From: an uncultured Bacillota bacterium
GTDB lineage: Bacteria > Bacillota_I > Bacilli_A > RFN20 > CAG-826
DNA: 11,124 nucleotides
Assembly (NCBI GenBank): GCA_949298295.1
Contig: CASFWS010000023.1
Location: forward strand, 1 to 11,124
Direction: 5' to 3'
The notes under the pieces: model-generated
Told to the model about the DNA's origin: nothing
The model's input: the letters and a program-made list of their open reading frames with translations, nothing else
Databases searched by the model: none
Shown here: positions 1-7,270 of the stretch, piece after piece
How the letters are laid out: every line of letters starts with the position of its first letter
Numbering within the stretch: the first letter of the stretch is position 1
Program-made: the position numbers and the translations under genes

Positions 1-3000
1 AGGGCTTCTACCGCGGGGCCTCGGCTTTCGCCCTTCAAAATAGCCCCGACCTTTTCGACGGAGCGATTCCCGCCGGATCGGATGCCGGCTTGGAAAATCT
101 TGTCCTCACGGCGAAGATCCTTCTCCTTTACGTCGGCTCGCCAGTCCAGCTCGCTTCCCTCTCCCTATCCCTCATCAGCAGCCTCTACCGGCGCTTTAGG
201 GCCTCCATCGGCAATTTCCTTTCCTGGCTCCGGGCTTGGCCCCGGCGCTTTCACCTCCGCCCGGAGAAACGTCCGCCCTACAAGACGGTCATCTATACGG
301 ACATGCCCTACCGGGAAATTGAGTATTTCCTTTCCTCCCTTAAGAAGGACCGGGAGATGGTCCTCCATGTCGTCGTTCCCCGCTCGGCCCAGGCGACGGG
401 AGAAGGAGAGGAGCTTTCCTCGATCCTGAAGCTCAACGAATACGCCGTCTACGAAGATTACCTCGACGATCTCTCGAGCTTCAAGCTCCACTTCCGCTGC
501 CTCTTCCTCCGGGGGCGGATCAACGTCTACTCCCTATTCCGGGAGGACGTCGACAACCTGAAGTTTGCCAAGCTCGCCCTCCGCTATTGCGACTACCTCG
601 ACCGGAGGGCCAAGCGGAGCCCCGTCCGCCGCCTCTTGCATCGGTTGGGGATCAAGACCAAGGATCCCCGGTCGATCATCGACAAGCACCTCATCCGCTT
701 CTACGTTTCCTTCCAAGACGAGAAGTTCAATGCCAAGGTCGACTTCATGAAAGACAGCCATGGCGCCATCAAGCTCGTCAACGAATACAATTGGGCAGCG
801 ACGAAATTCGTCTACAAGAACCCCCTTAGCCGCCTTCTCGACTTCAACCTTCCCGTCGGTAGCGACGGCGAACTAGCCGCCAAGCGGATGCGGGGAGAGG
901 GAGTAAGCGACCTCCATGTCTACCTCCTCGGGTTTGGGAACATCGGCCAAGCCCTCGTCGACAAGATGTTCCCGGCCTACCAATTCGCTCTTCCCGAAGC
1001 GGAGAAAGGAGCCGAGAAGCCCTTTCCTTCCGGGATGCCAAGGCAGAAGGTCCATTACCACATCTACGATGAGAACGCCGAGGAGAAACTTGACGAATAC
1101 CTTTCCCGCTACCCCTCTTTCAATGCCAAGAACTACGGCCCGGGCCGGAATGGAAGCCATTTCGAACGGCCTTTCGTCGACGGTCCTGACAAAAAACTTC
1201 CTTTCGAAGCGAAAAAGGTCAAGCTCGATAGCGAAGCCACCTATACGGCCATGGCCGGGGAAATCATCGATGCCATTTCATCGCCCGAATGCCGGGAAGA
1301 GGGCCAGCTCCCGACTCAGGCCATCGTCATCGTCTCCCTCGGGAATAGCGAGGCCAACGTCTCGGCGGCCCTCTCCCTCCGGAAAGCCTTCCTTCGGGCT
1401 ATGGCCAGCCGGAAGGGGAAGGTCGAGGAATGGGGTAAAAAGAAGCCTCTTGTCATCTATCCCTATGTCAAGGAAAACGACACCTACCGGCCCGACGAGC
1501 GCCTCTTTGCCTCCCTCATCACGATGAAGGCCAAGCTCGAAAGCGAGGCCGCGAACTTCGATCAAGACGAAGAGCTCAACCAAATCAACGCCCGCCTCTT
1601 CCCCTCCCTCGGGCGCTACGGGTATGGAGACCTCTTCCTCCAAGGCGGAGACGAGGGGACCGCTGCCAGGGTGGCCGAGGTCAGGAAGGCCTATCGGAAG
1701 ATCGAAGCCGACCCGAGCTTCCACGAACCCTTCTCCTTCTTCGAGGACCTTCTGAAGAGGGGCGACCCGGCCATCGGCGAGGTCATCGAGGAGCGCCGCC
1801 TCTTTGTCTTCAACCTCGATAGCGACGATGCTTCCGATGCTATCTCCTACCTCCATCCCCGCCTCAATCTCGTTTCTTCTCTCGGCGGCCTTCCCCTTTC
1901 TCCCTATGTCCGGAAACTCCGGAAGCTTTGGAAAAAAGAGGCTCGCTGGGCCGCCGCCTTATCCGGAAAGGACCTTTCCGAGGCGGAGCGGGAGTTCCTC
2001 CGCCTCAAGGCATCCCGGGCCAAGGAGAGTCCCTCGCGCCTGGCCGCCCGGGCCTATAAGGAACTAAGCGCCTATCTCTGGTCGAAGGAAAGCGTTCCCC
2101 TGGTGACCTTCGGCCGCGGCGGCTACCTCCACGACGCCTTCTACGACCGTCTCGGCGAGCTCGGGGCTCTCACCAACTGGTCCTATTCCCACCCGATCGC
2201 CTCCCCGGACGAAGTCAATTCCTCATTCCTTATGGAAGGCTTTGCCGGCGGGGAAGGGCTCTCGACCGATGAAAGGGAAGCCGCCCGCCTCATCAAGGAG
2301 GAGCGCCTCGCCATGAACGAGGAGTTCGACCGGGCCGGCTATATTTGCCAGCGCGACAACATCGAGCCGGTCCTTTCCCTTTCCCACAAGCTCTATTTCC
2401 TTGGTTACCGCCTTTGCTTCGGAACGCCGAAGGGATACGGCCGCCCCCGCATCTCCCCGCAGGCCTTGGGAAAGACCCTTACAAGCGGCCTTTCCGACCC
2501 CTCTTCCGACATCAACCGCCTTCTCCTCACTCCTTCCTTCCGCCCCGAAGACTGGATCGAAAAGAAGGATGGCTCGACGCTTCGAAAAGAGGCGCTGGAG
2601 CCCCTCCGGAAGATCTTCCGGAATCTCGATGGCGGAAACTATGCCCGTTGGCGGAAGGGCGAAGGAAGCGTCAAGGAAGCCCAAGGGGAGGTCCTCGAGG
2701 TTTTCCGCGAGGTGTATGCCAGCCTCTTGCCGACCCTTTGTCCGCTCGGGGAGGCCATGGCCTCCTACGAACACAACCGCTGGGCCATCCAAAAGGCCCG
2801 GGACGGCTACTTCCCCATCCGGAAAGAAGAGTTCGAGACGCGGGCCCATGGCGGAAAGGCCCTCAAGGACAACCCGAGCCGGGCCCACAACTGCCTAGCG
2901 ACCTCCCTCGGCCTCTATGAGATGGCCGTCGATGCCCTTGCCGCTGTCATGGAAGAAGAGGGCAAGCGGCTCCTTTCCCCCTCCGCGGACAAGGGGCCTC

Positions 3001-3572
3001 TCCCCTGGGAAGAGGACATCGCCTCCTTCCTTGCCGGAACGCGGTCCGATCGACCTTATGAGCCAAGTAGCGACGAAAGCCAGCGCTTCGGGCTCTACCG
3101 CCTTCTTCTATCCTTGGCCCTATCCGACGAAATTGAGAACACAGGGCGGAATTCGGTCGAATCTTTCCGAAATCTCGCGCAAAACGCCATCAAAGAGAAG
3201 AAAACCGAGAAAGATGCCCATATCCTATTCTATGAACGCCTGAGGGCCGAACTCGACCGTCCAGCCTTCTTCCTCGCGGCGATGGTCCTCGGCCTTTCCG
3301 CCGGCACAAGAGGGACGCCTTTCGGCCTTGGCAAGATGATCTTCCATAACGACCTCTCGACGCTCATCGAAATCGATGGCCGCCTCGCCTCCCTTGGAGC
3401 CGACCCCGTCGACATTTTCCTCGAACCCCGACGGCCGGAGGCCATTACCTCTTCCGGTCGGCTGGCCGTCCCCTTTGCCGCCGCCTACAACCGGAGCCGC
3501 CCCAAGACCCACGCTTATGTTGCAAGCGGGGAAGAAAGCGTTCCCTTGCTCATCGACCGCGGGCGGAAATAG
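1..3572 (+). CDS. Membrane-anchored Rossmann/RyR-domain protein (5' partial)
   Basis: The frame is open from the window edge (first full codon at 3) to TAG at 3570-3572, giving 1189 visible residues, so the true start lies upstream. TTG at 90 is only an internal Leu codon. Visible residues about 1-62 include a FYRGASAFAL stretch and a hydrophobic helix (about 32-62), which resembles the segment after the pore in bacterial RyR/TrkA-N channel-like proteins. A degenerate Rossmann-like unit follows (about 95-205). A second, better one has LLGFGNIGQA at 308-317 (GxGxxG), a YHIYDEN strand and an AIVIVSLGNSEAN strand. Near the C-terminus, a block around N786 (..SLSHKLYFLGY) and EHNRW (923-927) with a later RAHNCL (960-965) recall the RyR fold (PF02026). 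Family knowledge: such proteins pair nucleotide-binding Rossmann domains with RyR modules and are thought to sense ligands at the membrane. The ligand and activity here are unknown. It is unusually long and is followed after 37 bp by a second gene with a similar block. I am sure of the reading frame, fairly sure of the Rossmann domain and moderately sure of RyR. Confidence 0.72.
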   Translation, partial: GFYRGASAFALQNSPDLFDGAIPAGSDAGLENLVLTAKILLLYVGSPVQLASLSLSLISSLYRRFRASIGNFLSWLRAWPRRFHLRPEKRPPYKTVIYTDMPYREIEYFLSSLKKDREMVLHVVVPRSAQATGEGEELSSILKLNEYAVYEDYLDDLSSFKLHFRCLFLRGRINVYSLFREDVDNLKFAKLALRYCDYLDRRAKRSPVRRLLHRLGIKTKDPRSIIDKHLIRFYVSFQDEKFNAKVDFMKDSHGAIKLVNEYNWAATKFVYKNPLSRLLDFNLPVGSDGELAAKRMRGEGVSDLHVYLLGFGNIGQALVDKMFPAYQFALPEAEKGAEKPFPSGMPRQKVHYHIYDENAEEKLDEYLSRYPSFNAKNYGPGRNGSHFERPFVDGPDKKLPFEAKKVKLDSEATYTAMAGEIIDAISSPECREEGQLPTQAIVIVSLGNSEANVSAALSLRKAFLRAMASRKGKVEEWGKKKPLVIYPYVKENDTYRPDERLFASLITMKAKLESEAANFDQDEELNQINARLFPSLGRYGYGDLFLQGGDEGTAARVAEVRKAYRKIEADPSFHEPFSFFEDLLKRGDPAIGEVIEERRLFVFNLDSDDASDAISYLHPRLNLVSSLGGLPLSPYVRKLRKLWKKEARWAAALSGKDLSEAEREFLRLKASRAKESPSRLAARAYKELSAYLWSKESVPLVTFGRGGYLHDAFYDRLGELGALTNWSYSHPIASPDEVNSSFLMEGFAGGEGLSTDEREAARLIKEERLAMNEEFDRAGYICQRDNIEPVLSLSHKLYFLGYRLCFGTPKGYGRPRISPQALGKTLTSGLSDPSSDINRLLLTPSFRPEDWIEKKDGSTLRKEALEPLRKIFRNLDGGNYARWRKGEGSVKEAQGEVLEVFREVYASLLPTLCPLGEAMASYEHNRWAIQKARDGYFPIRKEEFETRAHGGKALKDNPSRAHNCLATSLGLYEMAVDALAAVMEEEGKRLLSPSADKGPLPWEEDIASFLAGTRSDRPYEPSSDESQRFGLYRLLLSLALSDEIENTGRNSVESFRNLAQNAIKEKKTEKDAHILFYERLRAELDRPAFFLAAMVLGLSAGTRGTPFGLGKMIFHNDLSTLIEIDGRLASLGADPVDIFLEPRRPEAITSSGRLAVPFAAAYNRSRPKTHAYVASGEESVPLLIDRGRK

Positions 3573-3595
3573 AGGCGAACCCTACCTTCCTCGGA

Positions 3596-3601
3596 TATAA
3601 T
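3596..3601 (+). promoter_or_regulatory. -10 box (TATAAT) immediately before the 3610 gene
   Basis: A perfect TATAAT sits in the 37-bp gap after the first gene and ends 8 bp before ATG 3610. No good -35 box is found at 16-18 bp spacing. If it is used, transcription would begin at or within 1-2 bases of the start codon, giving a leaderless mRNA. This fits the absence of a Shine-Dalgarno site there. Confidence 0.5.
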
Positions 3602-3609
3602 CGATAGGC

Positions 3610-4572
3610 ATGGATACGACGGCTAAGCACGTCCTTACCCCTTTCTTCTTCGCCCTGCTGTCGCGGCAAGCCGCAGGCGTTTTCGCCAATGGAATCCACC
3701 TTCTGCTCGTCCCGGGGAAGGACGTCTCGCCTTCTCTCTCCTTGCTGATTGACCTTGCTTGTTCTTCTTTCTTTTCCGTTGGGCCTTCGACAATCGAAGT
3801 CCTTGAGGCAGAGGATGGGCCCAAAGCCTTCCTTTCCCCGGCCCTAGAGAAAATCGGGAACTTGCTCCGCGATGAAGGGAAAGAGATCAGCTGGCGCTTC
3901 CTGAGGAAAGGAGAAGCTCTTTCCCCAAAAACCCCGACCGTCGTCTATGCGGAGGAAACGCTCGATCCCGCCGAGCTGAGGCTTAAAGGCGACTATCTCG
4001 CCCCATGGACGCTTGAAGGGGCCAAAGCCGAAGGCATCGCGAAGGAATTCGGAAGGCGACTTGGCATCTCGTCCGCTTGGCTCGACCAGTCCTTCGACGG
4101 CAAGGGGATTGCCTTCCCGGAAAGGTTTGACCTTTCACCACGTCCTTTTCACACTTGCGGCAAGGCTTGGCAAAAGGCCTACTCGGCCCTTTTCTCCTAT
4201 TTCGTCGAGGGAGATTTGACGGCAAAGGGACTTCGGGCGGAAGCCGAAGCGTGGCTTAGTTCCTTTCGGGAAAGGAGCCCAGAGGGCCGATATGCCTTCA
4301 TTAAGAGGACCTACCGCAAGGGAGGATCCACTTCGCGTTTTGAAAAGGCCCTCCGGGACCTGGCTGAGGAAGAGCACCGCCGCTGGGAAATGCGGACCAT
4401 CCTCCATGCCGGTCCCTCTATCGTCATCGAGAAGGCCAAGAAGGGGATGATGGTTCCTTTCGACCGTTTGGTCGAAGATTACTTTTCCTCCCCGGCAGCT
4501 AAAGACATCATCGTTTATGACTACCTCGACGTCCTCGGGGCCCTCGACGTCCTTTTCGGGGAGCGTTCCTGA
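3610..4572 (+). CDS. RyR-like domain protein, function unknown
   Basis: This 320-residue protein has no signal peptide and no convincing membrane span. The N-terminal 60 residues are rather hydrophobic (two strand/helix-like stretches, 8-35 and 43-60) but contain charged breaks. I do not recognise the N-terminal half. Near the C-terminus, LAEEEHRRWEMRTI (H256, W259) followed by MVPFDRLVEDYF and KDIIVYDYLDVL matches the general order of a RyR-type module: EHxRW helix, then a 'lvPf/W..L' segment, then a 'kD' helix. The preceding gene carries a related EHNRW block, so the two are probably functional partners or partial paralogues. ATG 3610 is chosen because a perfect TATAAT ends 8 bp upstream and no Shine-Dalgarno site exists. 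The stop is TGA, which is evidence for the standard genetic code. Being a real gene is near certain; the domain assignment rests on motif pattern only. Confidence 0.7.
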   Translation: MDTTAKHVLTPFFFALLSRQAAGVFANGIHLLLVPGKDVSPSLSLLIDLACSSFFSVGPSTIEVLEAEDGPKAFLSPALEKIGNLLRDEGKEISWRFLRKGEALSPKTPTVVYAEETLDPAELRLKGDYLAPWTLEGAKAEGIAKEFGRRLGISSAWLDQSFDGKGIAFPERFDLSPRPFHTCGKAWQKAYSALFSYFVEGDLTAKGLRAEAEAWLSSFRERSPEGRYAFIKRTYRKGGSTSRFEKALRDLAEEEHRRWEMRTILHAGPSIVIEKAKKGMMVPFDRLVEDYFSSPAAKDIIVYDYLDVLGALDVLFGERS

Positions 4573-4613
4573 GAAAGGCCCGTCCCGAGGCAGGACATTC
4601 AAGAATCAAGCCC

Positions 4614-5255
4614 ATGAAGAAAGCAGCCTTCATCGATCTCGACGGAACGGTCCTCGATAGCGAGCGCATCTACCAACGCTTCTGGAAGGAAGCGATTGCC
4701 GGCGCTGGCTTCGACCCGTTTTTCGCCGATACCCTGAAGCTTCGAAGCGCCGACCGGGCACTATCCGAGGCCTACCTCCGCTCCGTCTACGGTCCCGGCA
4801 TCGACGTCGACCTCGTTCGAAGGCTCCGAAACGAAGGCATGGAGGAGTGGCTTTCCGAAAACCGCTACGAAGTAAAGCCCGGTGTCGTCCAGGGCCTCGT
4901 CTACCTCCGCGATAGCGGCATCAAACCCTACATCGTGACGGCCACCCCGGCCGAGCGGGCCCGGAAAACCCTTTCCGATTATGCCCTCCTCCCCTACTTC
5001 GAGGACGTGATCTCCGCCAAGGACGTCCCCCACGGGAAGCCGCAACCCGATTGCTATCTGAAGGCCATTGCCGTGGCGGGCATCGCCCCGGAGGAAGGCC
5101 TAGCCATCGAAGACGCCCCCAACGGGATCGAGGCAGCCCTTGGAGCCGGCCTCGATACCTACATGGTCGTCGACCTAAGCGAGCCCGACGAAGACATCAG
5201 GGCCCGGGTCAAGGCCGTATTTCGGAATTTCAACGAAATTCGCCGCTACGTCTAA
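4614..5255 (+). CDS. HAD-superfamily hydrolase (beta-phosphoglucomutase/phosphatase-like)
   Basis: This is a 213-residue soluble enzyme with all four HAD motifs. Motif I is DLDGT (nucleophile D8, acid/base D10), motif II the Thr in VTATPAE (T109), motif III the Lys in HGKPQPD (K142) and motif IV IEDAPNG (E166, D167). The helical segment between residues about 15 and 85 is the C1-type cap, and the length is typical of subfamily IA. The family hydrolyses small phosphate esters or isomerises sugar phosphates. PKPxPD-like and EDAxxG motifs are shared by beta-phosphoglucomutases and general sugar-phosphate phosphatases, so the substrate cannot be called. It starts 41 bp after the RyR-like gene. 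No Shine-Dalgarno site is visible and only a weak AAGAAT (4601-4606) precedes the ATG, so it may be co-transcribed from upstream or be near-leaderless. There is no obvious functional link to its neighbours. Confidence 0.9.
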   Translation: MKKAAFIDLDGTVLDSERIYQRFWKEAIAGAGFDPFFADTLKLRSADRALSEAYLRSVYGPGIDVDLVRRLRNEGMEEWLSENRYEVKPGVVQGLVYLRDSGIKPYIVTATPAERARKTLSDYALLPYFEDVISAKDVPHGKPQPDCYLKAIAVAGIAPEEGLAIEDAPNGIEAALGAGLDTYMVVDLSEPDEDIRARVKAVFRNFNEIRRYV

Positions 5256-5303
5256 AAACGGCCCATTTTCGAGTGTTTATGCCCTCAAGATGGCGCTCTA
5301 TCG

Positions 5304-5312
5304 TGCTATCCT
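5304..5312 (+). promoter_or_regulatory. Extended -10 promoter of the ABC/MFS operon
   Basis: TGCTATCCT is an extended -10 (TGn plus a 4/6 match to TATAAT). It ends 6 bp before ATG 5319, so the expected +1 falls on the start codon. No clear -35 exists, which an extended -10 can compensate for. Three copies of CTATC (5298, 5306, 5311) overlap the element. No Shine-Dalgarno site precedes the ATG, which is consistent with a leaderless first gene. Confidence 0.45.
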
Positions 5313-5318
5313 ATCGCC

Positions 5319-6086
5319 ATGGAACCATGTCTTAAAGCATCCCATCTCGTCAAGCGCTTTCCCTTAAGCAAAAAACAAGCCAAGGAACGGAATACCGCGA
5401 ACCGTTTCCTCACCGCCGTCGACGACGTTTCCTTCGAAGTCGCCCCCGGAGAAATCTACGCCCTCCTCGGGCCTAACGGGGCCGGAAAGACCACTTGCCT
5501 CCGCATGATTGCCGGGCTTATATCCCCAACGAGCGGAACTATCGAAATCAATAGCAAAACCCTTACGAAAAATACGCATTCGCTAAGAGGTTGCATCGGT
5601 TTCCTCACCTCTGAGCTCAAGCTCGACCCTTTTTTCACGCCAAGTTACACCTTCGCTTTTCTCTCAAGTCTTTACGGGATTGAGGGCGAAGAGATGAAGA
5701 GGCGGCGCGCGAGCCTCTTCTCGCGCTTCGGCATCGACAAATTCGCCGAAACGCGGATTGGTGAGCTTTCCACCGGCATGAAGCAGAAGTGCTCTCTGGC
5801 GATGTCTATTGCCGGCGATCCCAAACTCATCGTCTATGACGAGCCGACCAACGGCCTCGATATCGTCGCCTCGAGGTCGGTCGAGGACTTCCTCACCGAG
5901 GAGCGTTCATCGGGTCGGGCCATCATCATCTCGACCCACATCTTCTCCCTAGTCGAGAAGCTCGCCGACCGGGTCGGCTTCCTTATCGAGGGAAAGATGG
6001 CCCTTGAAGGAACCAAAGAAGAAATCGCCAAGGCCCACGGGAGCGTCGAGGAAGCCTTCTTCGCCATCTACGGAGGGGAAAAATGA
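5319..6086 (+). CDS. ABC transporter ATP-binding protein, NatA-like
   Basis: This 255-residue cytoplasmic ATPase should energise the permease encoded next. Walker A is GPNGAGKT (51-58), the signature LSTGMKQK (150-157), Walker B LIVYDEP (170-176), the D-loop NGLD (178-181) and the H-loop His207. Where many ABC proteins have a Q-loop Gln, this one reads GFLTSELKLDPFFTP (94-108), with no Gln. By recollection this GFLT.E.KL pattern recurs in NatA-like exporter ATPases, so it is probably a family trait and not damage. A charged insert of about ten residues (17-27, SKKQAKERNTA) lies just before the A-loop region. The ATG is fixed by the -10 element ending 6 bp upstream. The stop overlaps the permease start (ATGA), indicating translational coupling. 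Such pairs export sodium, drugs, peptides or other compounds, and the substrate is not visible. Confidence 0.93.
   Translation: MEPCLKASHLVKRFPLSKKQAKERNTANRFLTAVDDVSFEVAPGEIYALLGPNGAGKTTCLRMIAGLISPTSGTIEINSKTLTKNTHSLRGCIGFLTSELKLDPFFTPSYTFAFLSSLYGIEGEEMKRRRASLFSRFGIDKFAETRIGELSTGMKQKCSLAMSIAGDPKLIVYDEPTNGLDIVASRSVEDFLTEERSSGRAIIISTHIFSLVEKLADRVGFLIEGKMALEGTKEEIAKAHGSVEEAFFAIYGGEK
6072..6078 (+). promoter_or_regulatory. Shine-Dalgarno site of the ABC permease
   Basis: GGAGGGG lies 4 bp before ATG 6083, inside the 3' end of the ATPase gene. It fixes the permease start and explains coupled translation across the 4-bp overlap. Confidence 0.7.
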
Positions 6087-7249
6087 AACGCATTGCCGCC
6101 ATTGCCAAAAAAGAATTCCGCCGCTACTTCACCGATCCCAGGATGCTTGCCGCCCTTTTCCTACCGGGTATCCTCATCTTCGTCCTCTATACGGTGCTTG
6201 GCCAAATCTTCGACGGAGCTGTCGCCCCGAGCGTCGAGCCGACCTATTCCTACCGCATTGCCTATAGCGACAATAGCGGCTCCTCGAACCCGACCATCCT
6301 CACGGCCTTCGAGGCTTATCTCGAGACTTCCGAACACGAAGGCGAAACGGTCTACATCCCCTATCATGCCGAAGAAATCGAAGAGCAGTGGTCGCTTCTC
6401 GAAGAAGGGGAACTCGACCTCGTCATCCGTTTTTCCGAAGGCTTCGAGACCGACCTTGGAAATGGCTCCCCGAGCAAACCGAACATCGATTTCTTCTACA
6501 ACGCCTCCCGCTCGGAGAGCGAGACGGCCTATGGGGTCTTCTCCTCGCTCGTCAACGTCTATGACGGCTACACGGTCAACGGTTCCGGGGAGAACCCCAA
6601 CGTCGGCGGCGAATCCTTTGCCATGACTTCCCTTATGGGCTTCATCTTCCCGATGGTCATTGTTTCGCTCCTCTATTCGAGCTGCCTTTCCATTTGCCCG
6701 GAATCGATCGCCGGGGAAAAGGAGCGCGGAACCTTGGCCTCGATTCTCGTAACGCCGATCAAGCCTTACGAATTCGCGACCGGGAAAGTCCTTGCCCTCG
6801 CCGTCTTGTCCGTCCTTTCCGGCATCGTCTCCGCCCTTGGGACAATCGCTAGCATCCCGACGATGCTCGGCGGGCTCAGCGTCCAACTTGGGGCCGCCGA
6901 GATAACCGGGCTCTTCTTCGCCATCATCGCCGTCCTTCTCATGATGGTTTCCCTCTCCAGCTTCGTCTCGGCCTTCGCCAAGTCTTCGAAGGAGGCGATG
7001 TCTTACCTCGGTCCCCTCGTCGCCATCCTCATCATCCTTTCCATCGTGCCGATGATCTTCGACATTACGCCGATCGGCTTTGCCTTCGTCCCCTTCCTGA
7101 ACGTCATCGGCTGCATCTCGAGCCTCTTCGTTGCCCCCGTTTCCTTGGCCTACTGGGCCGTCTCGATCTTCGAGTCCCTCCTCGTCTCGGCTTTCTTCAT
7201 CTATCTCACCGTCCGGATGTTCAAAAGCGAACGGGCGATGTTCGGCTAA
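6083..7249 (+). CDS. ABC-2 type permease, NatB-like
   Basis: This 388-residue membrane protein forms the channel for the ATPase just upstream. It has the ABC-2/NatB layout: a short cytoplasmic start (KKEFRRYFTDPR, 9-20), a first membrane helix (about 21-42), a large extracytoplasmic domain (about 45-180), then about five helices from residue 184 to 380. After the second helix comes the conserved cytoplasmic block AGEKERGTLASILVTPI (210-226) followed by a GK (234-235), as expected for the coupling helix of NatB-type permeases that contacts the ATPase. The start is supported by GGAGGGG and the ATGA overlap. A homodimer is likely because only one permease gene is present. NatAB exports sodium in Bacillus, but the same fold serves many exporters, so the substrate is open. 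Confidence 0.9.
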   Translation: MKRIAAIAKKEFRRYFTDPRMLAALFLPGILIFVLYTVLGQIFDGAVAPSVEPTYSYRIAYSDNSGSSNPTILTAFEAYLETSEHEGETVYIPYHAEEIEEQWSLLEEGELDLVIRFSEGFETDLGNGSPSKPNIDFFYNASRSESETAYGVFSSLVNVYDGYTVNGSGENPNVGGESFAMTSLMGFIFPMVIVSLLYSSCLSICPESIAGEKERGTLASILVTPIKPYEFATGKVLALAVLSVLSGIVSALGTIASIPTMLGGLSVQLGAAEITGLFFAIIAVLLMMVSLSSFVSAFAKSSKEAMSYLGPLVAILIILSIVPMIFDITPIGFAFVPFLNVIGCISSLFVAPVSLAYWAVSIFESLLVSAFFIYLTVRMFKSERAMFG

Positions 7250-7253
7250 ATCT

Positions 7254-7264
7254 AAGGAGAGGAG
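7254..7264 (+). promoter_or_regulatory. Strong ribosome binding site of the MFS gene
   Basis: The tandem purine-rich AAGGAGAGGAG ends 6 bp before ATG 7271, in the 21-bp gap after the permease stop. It fixes the start and shows that Shine-Dalgarno initiation is used for internal operon genes here. Confidence 0.75.
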
Positions 7265-7270
7265 TCGCAA

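Noticed and set aside
82..429. Plus-strand frame starting with ATG near the window start
   Set aside because: It overlaps the main RyR/Rossmann frame out of phase, and its Ser/Arg/Pro-rich composition is typical of a shifted frame.
4601..4606. AAGAAT as a leaderless -10 for the HAD gene
   Set aside because: It matches only 4 of 6 positions and has no -35; listed only as a weak possibility in the HAD entry.
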